From: Streptomyces malachitofuscus
Lineage (GTDB): Bacteria > Actinomycetota > Actinomycetes > Streptomycetales > Streptomycetaceae
Length of the DNA stretch: 64,000 nt
Assembly (NCBI RefSeq): GCF_014650055.1
Contig: NZ_BMUF01000015.1
Span: 1 to 64,000, forward strand
Direction of reading: 5' to 3'
Under the pieces are notes generated by a model. That model saw only the letters and a list, made by a program, of their open reading frames with translations. It was not told the DNA's origin and did no database searches. This document shows, in pieces, positions 14,447 through 23,208 of the stretch. Both the position numbers and the translations under genes were made by a program. Numbering within the stretch: the first letter of the stretch is position 1; each line of letters begins with the position of its first letter.

Positions 14447-17248
14447 ATGAGCACCGAGGAGAACCCCGCGGCGGCCCCCCGATCCCTCGCCGAGGCCCTT
14501 CGGGGGCGGGACGACGTCTCCCTGGCCGCGCTGCTGCGCAGCCGGCCGGATCTCATCACGCCCGTGCCCAGCGATCTCACCCAGCTCGCCACCCGTGCCG
14601 GTACCCGGGCCTCGGTCGTGCGGGCGCTGGAGCGGCTGGACCGGTTCGCGCTGCAGACCGCCCAGGCGCTGGCGGTGGCCGCGGATCCGGCGACGTACGA
14701 CGAACTGCTCGGGCTGCTGGCGGGCGACGACGGTGACCCGGCCGTCTCCGCCGCGCTGCCGCACGCCCTCGCCGTGCTGCGCGAGCAGGCCCTGGTGTGG
14801 GGCGGTGACGACCGGCTGCGGCTGGTCCGCACGGCCCGTGAGCTGCTGGCGCCGTCGCCGCAGCACCCGTCGCCGACCGGTCTTGGCCCGACGGTGCGGG
14901 AGGCCACCGCGGGGATGTCGCCGGGGCGGATCCAGGAAATCGTGGTGACGGCGGGGCTGCCGTCCACGCACGACTCGGTGTCCGCCGTGGCCGATCTGAC
15001 CGCCCTGTTCAACGACCCCGCGCGGATGTCCGCGCTGCTCGACGAGGCGCCGGCCGAGTCCGTCGAGGTGCTGGAGCGGCTGGTCTGGGGCCCGCCGTAC
15101 GGGCAGGTCACCGCCGATCCGGCGCCCCGTCTGCGCTGGCTGCTGGACCGGGGGCTGCTGCTGCCGACGGCGCCGGGGACGGTGGTCCTGCCGCGCGAGG
15201 TGGCGCTGCGGCTGCGGGCGGGGCGGGCGCACCGGACGCCGGAGCCGGTGCCGCCGCCCGTCGAGGCCGCCGCCACGCACCGTCCACAGGTTGTGGACGC
15301 GACGGCTGCCGGGCAGGCGTACACGGCGCTGGCGACGGTCGAGGAACTGCTGAAGGAGTGGCACGAGGGCGGCCCGGCGGTGCTGCGGGCCGGCGGGCTG
15401 AGCGTGCGGGATCTGAAGCGGACCGCCGTGGCCCTCGACGTGACCGAGCCGGTGGCCGCGTTCTGGGTCGAACTGGCCTACGCGGCCGGGCTTGTCGCGT
15501 CCGACGGGGAGGCCGACGAGCGGTACGCGGCGACGCCCGCGTACGACGAGTGGCGCGAGCAGCCCGCGGCGGAACGGTGGGCGCGGCTGGCCACGGCGTG
15601 GCTGGCGGCGACGCGGACGGCGGGGCTGGTCGGCGGGCGGGACGCGAAGGACCACACGCTGTCGGCACTGGGCCCGGGCCTGGACCGCTCGGCGGCACCG
15701 GAGGTACGGCACCGGGTGCTGACCCTGCTGGCCGCCCTCCCGGAGGGGGCCGCGCCGGCCGGTGACTCGGTACTGGCCCGGCTGGCCTGGGAACGGCCGC
15801 CGCGCACGGGCCGGGGCGGCGCGGGGGCCGGTGCGCCGGCGGACGGCGGCCGGGGCGGGGCGGGGGAACCCGCGGTCTCGGGCCGGCGTGAGGCGGCCGG
15901 GTACCGCGCCGGCACGGGCGGACGTGAGCCTGCCGGTCGTCCCGGCGCGGACGGGTACGGGTCGGTCGGCCGACCCGGTGAGAGCGGGCACGGCCCTGCC
16001 GCCGGGTATCCCGGCACGGGCGGGCGTGGCTCGACGGCCGGGTATTCCGGTGCCCCGGGTGGGGGCGAGGGGGACGGCGGCGACGATCCGCGGGCGCGGC
16101 TGGCGCGGTGGGCGCTGACCGAGGCGGAGATGCTGGGGGTGACCGGGCGGGGTGCCCTCTCCACGCACGGGCGGGCGCTGATCGGCGCGCCCGCGCCCCG
16201 GCGGGCGGAGGCGGAGCCCGAGGGGCCCGGCGACAAGCTGCCCGTGCACCACCGGCCCGCCCCGCCGCCCGCTCCGCTCTCCCCCGCCGAGCAGGCCACC
16301 GCCGCCGCTGCCGCCGCCCGTCTGCTCGCACCGCTGCTGCCGGAGCCGCTGGACCACGTCCTGCTCCAGGCCGATCTGACGGCGGTGGCGCCGGGCCCGC
16401 TGGAGCGGCCGCTCGCCGACATGCTGGGTGTTCTCGCGGACGTGGAATCGAAGGGTGGCGCGACGGTCTACCGGTTCACGCCCGGCTCGGTCCGGCGCGC
16501 GCTCGACGCCGGGCGGACCGCCGCCGACCTGCACGCCTTCCTGGCCGCGCACTCCCGTACGCCGGTGCCGCAGCCGCTGGCGTATCTGATCGACGACGTG
16601 GCCCGCCGGCACGGGCACCTGCGGGTGGGCGCCGCCTCCGCGTACGTCCGCTGCGACGACGACGCCGTGCTCAGCGAGATCCTCGCCGACAAGCGGGCCG
16701 CAGGACTGGGACTGCGCCGGCTCGCACCGACCGTGCTGGCGGCTCAGGCCGACCCGGCCGGCCTGCTGGAGGGGCTGCGCGCGATGGGCTTCGCACCGGC
16801 CGCCGAGTCAGCCGAGGGCGATGTCCTGATCGCCCGGGCCGACGCCCGCCGCACCCCGCCGCGCACGCCGCCGGAGCCGGTCCCGGACGGGCCGCCCGTC
16901 CCCGACGACATTCTGCTGACGGCGGCGATCCGCGCCATCCGTGCCGGTGATCTCGCCTCCACCGCCCCGCGCAAACCGGCCCCCGGTGACCGTTCCGGCC
17001 GACGCGGCGAGCTGCCCCGTACGACCGCCGCCGAGACCCTCGCCACCATGCAGGCGGCCGTCCTCACCGGCGAGGCCCTGTGGATCGGGTACGTCAACGC
17101 CGAGGGCGCGGCGAGCCAGCGCGTGATCGCGCCGGTGCGCGTCGAGGGCGGCTTCGTCACGGCGTACGACCACACCGCCGACGAGGTCCGTACGTATCCG
17201 CTCCACAGGATCACGGGGGTCGCGGAGCTGGCGGACGAGGAAAGCTGA
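14447..17248 (+). CDS. Helicase-associated (XPB/Ssl2 N-terminal-like) protein
   Basis: Encodes 933 residues. The N-terminal 450 residues are helical repeats with winged-helix-like elements (LAEALRGRDDVSLAALL, LERLDRFALQTAQAL, LKRTAVALDVTEPVAAFWVE). A Gly-rich low-complexity stretch spans about 453-546. The second half includes LLPEPLDHVLLQADLTAVAP, VYRFTPGSVRRALDAG and a C-terminal WYL-like strand region (EALWIGYVNAEG, TYPLHRITGVAEL). There are no Walker motifs, so it is not itself a helicase. Actinobacteria carry this family next to the XPB-type helicase, as here, so it probably partners it in DNA repair or unwinding (inference). ATG 14447 follows AGGCGG. Confidence 0.8.
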   Translation: MSTEENPAAAPRSLAEALRGRDDVSLAALLRSRPDLITPVPSDLTQLATRAGTRASVVRALERLDRFALQTAQALAVAADPATYDELLGLLAGDDGDPAVSAALPHALAVLREQALVWGGDDRLRLVRTARELLAPSPQHPSPTGLGPTVREATAGMSPGRIQEIVVTAGLPSTHDSVSAVADLTALFNDPARMSALLDEAPAESVEVLERLVWGPPYGQVTADPAPRLRWLLDRGLLLPTAPGTVVLPREVALRLRAGRAHRTPEPVPPPVEAAATHRPQVVDATAAGQAYTALATVEELLKEWHEGGPAVLRAGGLSVRDLKRTAVALDVTEPVAAFWVELAYAAGLVASDGEADERYAATPAYDEWREQPAAERWARLATAWLAATRTAGLVGGRDAKDHTLSALGPGLDRSAAPEVRHRVLTLLAALPEGAAPAGDSVLARLAWERPPRTGRGGAGAGAPADGGRGGAGEPAVSGRREAAGYRAGTGGREPAGRPGADGYGSVGRPGESGHGPAAGYPGTGGRGSTAGYSGAPGGGEGDGGDDPRARLARWALTEAEMLGVTGRGALSTHGRALIGAPAPRRAEAEPEGPGDKLPVHHRPAPPPAPLSPAEQATAAAAAARLLAPLLPEPLDHVLLQADLTAVAPGPLERPLADMLGVLADVESKGGATVYRFTPGSVRRALDAGRTAADLHAFLAAHSRTPVPQPLAYLIDDVARRHGHLRVGAASAYVRCDDDAVLSEILADKRAAGLGLRRLAPTVLAAQADPAGLLEGLRAMGFAPAAESAEGDVLIARADARRTPPRTPPEPVPDGPPVPDDILLTAAIRAIRAGDLASTAPRKPAPGDRSGRRGELPRTTAAETLATMQAAVLTGEALWIGYVNAEGAASQRVIAPVRVEGGFVTAYDHTADEVRTYPLHRITGVAELADEES

Positions 17249-17263
17249 CCCGTTCGGGTGTAC

Positions 17264-17282
17264 GGCGGGCTTCATGCCCGCC
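17264..17282 (+). terminator. Hairpin terminator of the helicase-associated gene
   Basis: A 7-bp stem GGCGGGC / GCCCGCC around TTCAT, 15 bases after the stop codon. Confidence 0.65.
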
Positions 17283-17640
17283 ACGCCCGGCATGTCCACC
17301 TGACGAGCGAGGCTCCGGCCGCCTCCGCATGGTGCGGCCGGCCGTGGGGCAGCCACCGGGTGTCCTGAACGGCGACAGAAGGGAAGTCTCCGGGTTCTGA
17401 TCCGTATCGCGTTCCGATCCGTTTCTCGTTTCTCGTAAGCGGCGGGCCGGTCCCTCGTCCCCGGGGCCGGCCCGTCGTGTCCCGCCCGTGGAGGGACCAC
17501 TGGTGAACAAGCTCACGCCGGCCGCGCCGAAGTAGCGCGGACCGCTCAGGGCCGCGAAAGCCCGCGATCAGGCAAACTGGACGTTTGGCCGTGCAGTGCC
17601 CGGCCGCGTCCGTCGCCGAGCCGCAGAAAGGCAGCCGCGC
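17283..17640. other. Intergenic region before the XPB helicase
   Basis: Contains a second inverted repeat (CGGGCCGG at 17443-17450, CCGGCCCG at 17467-17474). That hairpin and the terminator upstream suggest the helicase has its own promoter in 17475-17620, but I could not place boxes. I see no gene. Confidence 0.5.
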
Positions 17641-19284
17641 GTGAATGGTCCGCTCATCGTCCAGTCCGACAAGACCCTGCTCCTCGAGGTCGACCACGAG
17701 CAGGCCGACGACTGCCGCCGGGTCATCGCGCCCTTCGCCGAGCTGGAGCGTGCGCCCGAGCACATCCACACCTACCGGGTGACCCCGCTCGGCCTGTGGA
17801 ACGCGCGGGCGGCCGGGCACGACGCCGAGCAGGTCGTGGACGCGCTGGTGCAGTACAGCCGCTACCCGGTGCCGCACGCGCTGCTCGTCGACATCGCCGA
17901 CACCATGGACCGCTACGGCCGGCTCAGCCTGGTCAAGCATCCGGCGCACGGACTGGTGCTCACCAGCACCGACCGGCCCGTGCTGGAGGAGGTGCTGCGC
18001 TCGAAGCGGATCGCGCCGCTCGTCGGCGCCCGGATCGACCCGGACACCGTCGTCGTGCATCCCTCGGAGCGCGGGCAGATCAAGCAGACGCTGCTGAAGC
18101 TGGGCTGGCCGGCCGAGGACCTCGCCGGGTACGTGGACGGCGAGGCGCACCCCATCGAACTGGTCGAGGACGGGTGGGCGCTGCGCCCGTACCAGAAGCA
18201 GGCCGTGGAGAACTTCTGGCACGGCGGCTCCGGCGTGGTCGTCCTCCCCTGCGGCGCGGGCAAGACGCTGGTCGGCGCGGGGTCGATGGCGCAGGCCAAG
18301 TCGACGACGCTGATCCTGGTCACCAACACGGTCTCGGCGCGCCAGTGGAAGCACGAGCTGGTGAGGCGGACCTCGCTGACCGAGGACGAGATCGGCGAGT
18401 ACAGCGGGACGAAGAAGGAGATCCGGCCCGTCACCATCGCCACCTACCAGGTGCTGACGACGAAGCGGAAGGGCATCTACCCCCACCTGGAGCTGTTCGA
18501 CTCCCGGGACTGGGGTCTGATCCTCTACGACGAGGTGCACCTGCTGCCCGCGCCGGTCTTCAAGTTCACCGCCGACCTGCAGGCGCGGCGGCGGCTCGGG
18601 CTGACCGCGACGCTCGTGCGCGAGGACGGCCGTGAGTCGGACGTGTTCTCGCTGATCGGCCCGAAGCGGTTCGACGCGCCCTGGAAGGAGATCGAGGCGC
18701 AGGGATACATCGCGCCCGCCGACTGCGTGGAGGTCCGGGTCAATCTCACCGACTCCGAGCGGCTGGCGTACGCGACCGCGGAGCAGGAGGAGAAGTACCG
18801 GTTCTGCTCGACGACGGCGACCAAGCAGAGGGTGACCGAGGCGATCGTGCGGCGGTTCGCGGGCCAGCAGATCCTCGTCATCGGCCAGTACATCGACCAG
18901 CTCGACGAGCTGGGCGAGCACCTGGACGCGCCGGTGATCAAGGGCGAGACGTCGAACGCGCAACGGGAGAAGCTGTTCGAGGCGTTCCGGCAGGGCGAGA
19001 TCAGCGTGCTGGTGGTGTCCAAGGTCGCGAACTTCTCCATCGACCTGCCGGAGGCGACGGTCGCCATCCAGGTGTCGGGCACCTTCGGCTCCCGGCAGGA
19101 GGAGGCGCAGCGGCTCGGCCGGGTGCTGCGGCCCAAGGCGGACGGGCACCAGGCCCACTTCTACTCGGTGGTCGCCCGGGACACCATCGACCAGGACTTC
19201 GCGGCGCACCGTCAGCGGTTCCTGGCGGAGCAGGGATACGCCTACCGGATCATGGACGCGGACGAGCTCCTGGCGGAGAGCTGA
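17641..19284 (+). CDS. XPB/Ssl2-type DNA repair helicase (SF2)
   Basis: Encodes 547 residues from GTG 17641 (AGAAAGG upstream). An N-terminal damage-recognition-like domain (about 1-180, starting NGPLIVQSDKTLLLEVDH) precedes the SF2 core: Q/I motif RPYQKQAVENFW, Walker A PCGAGKT near residue 204, ATYQVL, DEVH box (LYDEVHLLPA) near 297, GLTATLVREDG (motif III), and domain 2 with ILVIGQY, VVSKVANFSIDLPEA and QRLGRVLRPK (motif VI). The RED motif typical of XPB (VREDGR) is present. It should unwind 3'-5' at lesions or stalled complexes. Bacterial XPB genes are common in actinobacteria. The partner-like protein lies just upstream. Confidence 0.93.
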   Translation: MNGPLIVQSDKTLLLEVDHEQADDCRRVIAPFAELERAPEHIHTYRVTPLGLWNARAAGHDAEQVVDALVQYSRYPVPHALLVDIADTMDRYGRLSLVKHPAHGLVLTSTDRPVLEEVLRSKRIAPLVGARIDPDTVVVHPSERGQIKQTLLKLGWPAEDLAGYVDGEAHPIELVEDGWALRPYQKQAVENFWHGGSGVVVLPCGAGKTLVGAGSMAQAKSTTLILVTNTVSARQWKHELVRRTSLTEDEIGEYSGTKKEIRPVTIATYQVLTTKRKGIYPHLELFDSRDWGLILYDEVHLLPAPVFKFTADLQARRRLGLTATLVREDGRESDVFSLIGPKRFDAPWKEIEAQGYIAPADCVEVRVNLTDSERLAYATAEQEEKYRFCSTTATKQRVTEAIVRRFAGQQILVIGQYIDQLDELGEHLDAPVIKGETSNAQREKLFEAFRQGEISVLVVSKVANFSIDLPEATVAIQVSGTFGSRQEEAQRLGRVLRPKADGHQAHFYSVVARDTIDQDFAAHRQRFLAEQGYAYRIMDADELLAES

Positions 19285-19293
19285 GCGGGCGCG

Positions 19294-19677
19294 TCACCCC
19301 TCGGGCAGGTTGAGCACCAGCGCCAGGATGATCAGCCAGGGCAGCAGCGACAGGCCCGCCAGCCAGACCCGCGGCACCGACCAGCGGCGGGTCCACGGCA
19401 GCAGCCAGGAGGCGAGCCAGGCGCCGGACGCGAGGACGCCGCCGTAGTACAGGGTGGTGAAGATCAGGGTCAGGGTGTCGGTCAGCGCCTGCGAGCAGTT
19501 GTCGGGGCCGCAGTTGTCGGTCGCCATGACGGACAGCCCGGCGAACAGCACCGCCGCGGGTGCCAGCAGCGCCCCCAGCGCGGTCGCGACGGCGGGGGCG
19601 ATCCAGGCGCGGGGGTCCCGCTCGGCCCGGTACTGCCGGACCGGCTGCACGGGGGCGGCAGCGTGGTGGGTGCTCAT
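19294..19677 (-). CDS. Small three-helix membrane protein
   Basis: Encodes 127 residues. A polar N-terminus (STHHAAAPVQPVRQYRAERDP) is followed by helices near 36-60 (WIAPAVATALGALLAPAAVL), 68-92 (TDTLTLIFTTLYYGGVLASG) and 104-124 (VWLAGLSLLPWLIILALVL). The motif DNCGPDNC between helices one and two could form a disulfide outside. ATG 19677 is used; the ribosome site is weak. Function unknown. It converges on the XPB gene with only 9 bases between the stops. Confidence 0.72.
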   Translation of the reverse strand: MSTHHAAAPVQPVRQYRAERDPRAWIAPAVATALGALLAPAAVLFAGLSVMATDNCGPDNCSQALTDTLTLIFTTLYYGGVLASGAWLASWLLPWTRRWSVPRVWLAGLSLLPWLIILALVLNLPEG

Positions 19678-19761
19678 ACGGCCAGTGAAGCGGCCGCGCG
19701 GCGGCCGACGCACCGGCTCGGGTACTCAAGCCGTGTGCGTCGGCGTACTCAGCCGCGGGGA

Positions 19762-20553
19762 CTACTTCGGGTCCTGGTGGAACCTGGCGGTCGACCAGAG
19801 GTAGCCGAGCACGGCCAGCCCCAGGCACCAGGCCACGGCCAGCCATCCGTTGTGGCCGATCCCGGTGCCGAGGAGCAGCCCGCGCAGGGTCTCGATGGCG
19901 GGCGTGAAGGGCTGGTACTCGGCGATCGGCCGGAACCAGCCGGGCATCCCGTCGACCGGGACGAAGGCACTGGACAGCAAGGGCAGGAGGATCAGCGGCA
20001 GCGCGTTGTTGCTGGCGGCCTCGGCGTTCGGGCTGATGAGGCCCATGCCGACCGCGATCCAGGTGAGCGCCAGGGCGAACAGCACCAGCAGCCCGAACGC
20101 CGCCAGCCACTCCAGGGCGGTGGCGTCCGTGGAGCGGAAGCCGATGGCCACGCCGACGGCGCCCACGAGGACCACGCTCACGACCGACTGCAGCACGCTG
20201 CCGATGACGTGCCCGATGAGCACGGAGCTCCGGTGGATCGCCATGGTGCGGAAGCGGGCGATGATGCCCTCGGTCATGTCGTTGGAGACGGAGACCGCGG
20301 TGCCGATCGTGGTGGAGCCGATGGTCATCAGCAGCAGCCCGGGCACGATGTAGGCGATGTACGCGGACCGGTCGCCTCCGCCGTCTCCGAGGCCGGCGCT
20401 CATCGCGTCGCCGAAGATGTAGACGAAGAGCAGCAGCAGCATGATCGGCGTGAGCAGCAGGTTCAGGGTGAGCGACGGGTAGCGCCGGGCGTGCAGGAGG
20501 TTGCGGCGCAGCATCGTGGACGAGTCGCGCACGGCGAGGGCGAGGTTGCTCAT
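19762..20553 (-). CDS. ABC-2 type exporter permease (DrrB-like)
   Basis: Encodes 263 residues with six predicted helices and the ABC-2 layout: cytoplasmic N-terminus (RDSSTMLRRNLLHARRYPSL), helices at LLLTPIMLLLLFVYIFGDAM, IVPGLLLMTIGSTTIG and so on, and the signature region EGIIARFRTMAIHRSSVL. The last helix ends YLWSTARFHQDPK. It pairs with the ATPase gene upstream, whose stop overlaps its ATG by 4 bases; AAGGAGG lies 7 bases before the start. Together they should form a DrrAB-like drug or lipid exporter. Substrate unknown. Confidence 0.92.
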   Translation of the reverse strand: MSNLALAVRDSSTMLRRNLLHARRYPSLTLNLLLTPIMLLLLFVYIFGDAMSAGLGDGGGDRSAYIAYIVPGLLLMTIGSTTIGTAVSVSNDMTEGIIARFRTMAIHRSSVLIGHVIGSVLQSVVSVVLVGAVGVAIGFRSTDATALEWLAAFGLLVLFALALTWIAVGMGLISPNAEAASNNALPLILLPLLSSAFVPVDGMPGWFRPIAEYQPFTPAIETLRGLLLGTGIGHNGWLAVAWCLGLAVLGYLWSTARFHQDPK

Positions 20554-21506
20554 CGGACGGCCTCCTTGGGCTGGGCGGGGACGGCGGCGGGATCGGTCAG
20601 GGCGAAGAACACGTCGTCGAGGTCGGGGGTGTGGACGGTGAGCTCGTCGGCTTCGATGCCGGCGGCGTCCAGGTGGTCGAGAATGGAGCGCAGTTCGCGC
20701 TGGGTGCCGTCGCTGGGGAGCTGGAGGGCGAGGGCGTCGTCGTCCCGGGACGCCTCGGTCAGTGCGGTGGCGGCAGTGCGGTAGGCGGCCGGGTCGGTGA
20801 AGCGGAGGCGTACGTGTCCGCCGGGGACGATCCGCTTGAGTTGCTCGGCGGTGCCCTCGGCCGCGATCCTGCCGTCGTTCAGCACCGCGATGCGGTCGGC
20901 GAGTTCGTCGGCCTCCTCCAGGTACTGCGTGGTGAGGAAGACGGTGACGCCGCCGGTGACGAGCTCGCGGATGATCTGCCACATGGTGTGGCGGCTGCGC
21001 GGGTCGAGTCCGGTGGTCGGTTCGTCGAGGAAGATGATCCGCGGGTCGCCGACCAGGGTCATGGCGATGTCGAGGCGGCGCTTCATGCCGCCGGAGTAGG
21101 TGGAGGCGGGCTTCCTCGCGGCCTCCGCCAGGTCGAACCGCTCCAGCAGCTCGGCGGCCACCCGCCGCCCCTCGCGCCTGGGGAGGTGGTGCAGGTCCGC
21201 CATCAGGAGCATGTTCTCCTCGCCGGTGATCAGGCCGTCCACGGCTGAGAACTGACCGGTCACACCGATCGCGGCCCGCACCGACTGCGGATCGGCGGCG
21301 AGGTCGTGCCCGCCGACCCGCAGCTCTCCGGCGTCCGCGGTGATCAGGGTGGAGAGGATCTTGACGGCGGTGGTCTTGCCGGCGCCGTTCGGGCCGAGCA
21401 GGGAGAAGATCGTGCCTTCCGGGACGGCGAGGTCGACGCCGTCGAGCACGAGCTTGTCGCCGTAGGACTTGCGCAGCCCGTTCGCCGCGATGGCCAAGCC
21501 GGTCAT
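20550..21506 (-). CDS. ABC exporter ATP-binding protein (DrrA-like)
   Basis: Encodes 318 residues. Walker A GPNGAGKTT, Q-loop TGQFSAVDGLITGEENM, ABC signature YSGGMKRRLDIA, Walker B RIIFLDEPTTGLDPRSR, and the H-loop (threonine/glutamine variant VTVFLTTQYLEEAD, usual in DrrA). The C-terminal extension ending with the TPDLDDVFFALT motif is also typical of DrrA-family ATPases. ATG 21506 has AAGGAG upstream. It is the middle gene of a three-gene operon (DUF4097-like protein, ATPase, permease) read from a promoter near 22250. Confidence 0.94.
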   Translation of the reverse strand: MTGLAIAANGLRKSYGDKLVLDGVDLAVPEGTIFSLLGPNGAGKTTAVKILSTLITADAGELRVGGHDLAADPQSVRAAIGVTGQFSAVDGLITGEENMLLMADLHHLPRREGRRVAAELLERFDLAEAARKPASTYSGGMKRRLDIAMTLVGDPRIIFLDEPTTGLDPRSRHTMWQIIRELVTGGVTVFLTTQYLEEADELADRIAVLNDGRIAAEGTAEQLKRIVPGGHVRLRFTDPAAYRTAATALTEASRDDDALALQLPSDGTQRELRSILDHLDAAGIEADELTVHTPDLDDVFFALTDPAAVPAQPKEAVR

Positions 21507-21537
21507 GAGGGGGTTCTCCTTCGGATGTCGCGGGTGG

Positions 21538-22206
21538 TTACAGGCTGCGGGCGGTGATGTCGCCGTAGGCGGTGGTGGCGCGGAAGGCCAGGCCGGCGGC
21601 GGCGCCGTCGGCGTTCCTGAGCGTGTTGCGGATCCGGCCGTAGCCGGTGCCGGCGTCCAGGGAGGCGGAGACGCCGCGGGCGGCCCCGACCTCGATGTCG
21701 CCGTGCTCCGTGCGCAGCGTGACCGTGCCGCGCAGGGCCTCGCCGACGCGGATGTCGCCCTTCTGGGTGCTGATCTCCGCGGAGCCGCCCAGGCGGCCGA
21801 CCGCGATGTCACCGGCGAGGACGGCGAGGCGGGCGCTCGCGGTCTCGTCGAGCTTGACCGGGCCCTGCGCGCCCTCGAAGTCGACGTCGCCGAGCCGTCC
21901 GACGCCCCGGAACTCGGCGGCGGCCGTCCTCGCCTCCACGTGTGAGCCGGCGGGCATCCGGACGGTGATCTCGACGGCGCCGGACGGTCCGATCAGCTGG
22001 TTCCTCGCCGGCGGGCCCTGGATCCGCAGAACGCCGTCGCCGTACTCGACCGTGGTCTGTTCCGCCGCCTTCGCGTCGCGGCTCTTCGTGGCGTCCGCGG
22101 GCAGGACCTCGACCACGGTGTCGGCGCGGTCGGCGGCGATGAACCGGACACGGCCGGCGGGAACGTCGAGGACGACCGAGACGGGGGCGGGGGTGTCGAA
22201 CTGCAT
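21538..22206 (-). CDS. DUF4097-type beta-repeat protein
   Basis: Encodes 222 residues of short repeating beta-strand units (DIAVGRLGGSAEISTQKGDI, DIRVGEALRGTVTLRTEHGD, DIEVGAARGVSASL), the right-handed beta-helix pattern of DUF4097, with no signal peptide. Such proteins often accompany ABC or stress operons in actinobacteria; the function is unknown. ATG 22206 has AAGGAG seven bases upstream; a further upstream ATG at 22257 lies inside the promoter. It is the first gene of the exporter operon, with 31 bases to the ATPase start. Confidence 0.85.
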   Translation of the reverse strand: MQFDTPAPVSVVLDVPAGRVRFIAADRADTVVEVLPADATKSRDAKAAEQTTVEYGDGVLRIQGPPARNQLIGPSGAVEITVRMPAGSHVEARTAAAEFRGVGRLGDVDFEGAQGPVKLDETASARLAVLAGDIAVGRLGGSAEISTQKGDIRVGEALRGTVTLRTEHGDIEVGAARGVSASLDAGTGYGRIRNTLRNADGAAAGLAFRATTAYGDITARSL

Positions 22207-22243
22207 CGTGCGCTCCTTCGAGTTGCCGTTTCTGACAATCGAA

Positions 22244-22272
22244 ACGCTACGTTGCATTCATAGGTGCGGCAA
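22244..22272 (-). promoter_or_regulatory. Promoter of the DUF4097-ABC operon
   Basis: On the minus strand, TTGCCG (22267-22272) and TAGCGT (22244-22249) are 17 bases apart, a good vegetative promoter. The spacer contains a GTTGCA/TGCAAC half-site (22251-22256), so a bound regulator would block RNA polymerase. Confidence 0.6.
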
Positions 22273-22372
22273 CTAGTCTGTTGCATACAGCGCACATACA
22301 CGCAGGTCACAGCAGTAGAATCGTTGCAACAGATCGGAAAGTAACGCAACGAGTAGAGACCCGCTCGTTGCA
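22251..22372. promoter_or_regulatory. Array of GTTGCA half-sites (operator region)
   Basis: GTTGCA occurs at 22251, 22280, 22323 and 22367, and inverted GCAAC at 22269, 22326 and 22346. GCAACGAG (22346-22353) and CTCGTTGC (22364-22371) form a perfect inverted repeat around 10 bases. GTTGCAAC (22323-22330) is itself palindromic. The array lies between the exporter operon and the divergent MarR-like gene and is the likely binding site of that regulator. A TAGAAT at 22316-22321 may be the forward -10. Confidence 0.65.
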
Positions 22373-22391
22373 ATGGAAGGGAGTGAACGCT

Positions 22392-23183
22392 ATGCTCGCG
22401 ACCTCACGGACCACGAAGGAGACCGCGTTGCCAGGAGGCAGGCTCACCCAGCAGGAACGCCAGCAGATCGCGACGGGGCTGGCCGACGGGCTCGCCTACG
22501 CGGAGATCGCCAGGCGTCTGGACCGCCCCACCTCGACCGTCACGCGCGAGGTGATGCGCAACGGCGGACCCGCCGGCTACCGCGCGGACCTGGCCCACCG
22601 CGCCACCGAGCACCGGGCGCACCGGCGCAGACGGGCCGCGCCCCGGGGGCCGAAGGCGCTCACGGAGGACTACGGCCGCGACGCGGAGGCCGTGCGCGCG
22701 TACGAGGAGACGCTGACCACCGTGTTCATAGCGTCGGGCACGCCGAAGATGATGGCCCGGGTGATGGCCTGCCTGACCCTCACCGACAGCGGGAGCCTCA
22801 CCGCCGCCGAGCTCGCCCAGCGCCTCGAGGTCAGCCCGGCGTCCGTCTCCAAGGCGGTCACGTTCCTGGAGGAGCAGGGCCTCGTCCGGAGGGAACGCAC
22901 GGAGGGCCGCCGTGAGCGCTACTTCTTCGACGAGGACATCTGGTACCAGTCGATGGTGGCCAGCGCCCGGTCCACCGCCCAGGTCGCCGAGACCTCACGG
23001 CGGGGCATCGGCGTCATGGGGCCCGGCACCCCGGCGGCCGTGCGTCTGGAGAACGCCGCCCGCTTCCTCGACTTCGTGGCCGAGACCATGATCCGCGCCA
23101 CCGAGCAGGCCCGCGAGGTCCTTTTCGCGAAGCCCGAAGCGGCCGCGGACGACACCGCCGGGCCGCACCCGGACCGCGGGTAG
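22392..23183 (+). CDS. MarR/GbsR-type regulator with an extra N-terminal HTH
   Basis: Encodes 263 residues. Residues about 20-60 form an HTH_38/IS30-like helix-turn-helix (LTQQERQQIATGLADGLAYAEIARR, quoted here only in outline: start, AEIARRLDRP, STVTREVMRNGG). Residues about 95-180 form a GbsR/MarR winged helix (TLTDSGSLTAAELAQRL, SPASVSKAVTFLEEQGLV, the wing ERTEGRRERYFF). A helical dimerisation tail follows. Two DNA-binding modules in one regulator are uncommon. ATG 22392 has GGAAGGGAG upstream. The gene is divergent from the DrrAB-like operon, and the GTTGCA array between them suggests it represses both directions. Confidence 0.85.
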   Translation: MLATSRTTKETALPGGRLTQQERQQIATGLADGLAYAEIARRLDRPTSTVTREVMRNGGPAGYRADLAHRATEHRAHRRRRAAPRGPKALTEDYGRDAEAVRAYEETLTTVFIASGTPKMMARVMACLTLTDSGSLTAAELAQRLEVSPASVSKAVTFLEEQGLVRRERTEGRRERYFFDEDIWYQSMVASARSTAQVAETSRRGIGVMGPGTPAAVRLENAARFLDFVAETMIRATEQAREVLFAKPEAAADDTAGPHPDRG

Positions 23184-23208
23184 CGGGCCGGGCAGCGGAG
23201 GGCGCCGC

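Noticed and set aside
14330..16618. Open extension upstream of the membrane protein on the minus strand
   Set aside because: It is antisense to the helicase-associated gene and made of Arg/Pro/Gly low-complexity sequence. The real start is GTG 14329 with a ribosome site.
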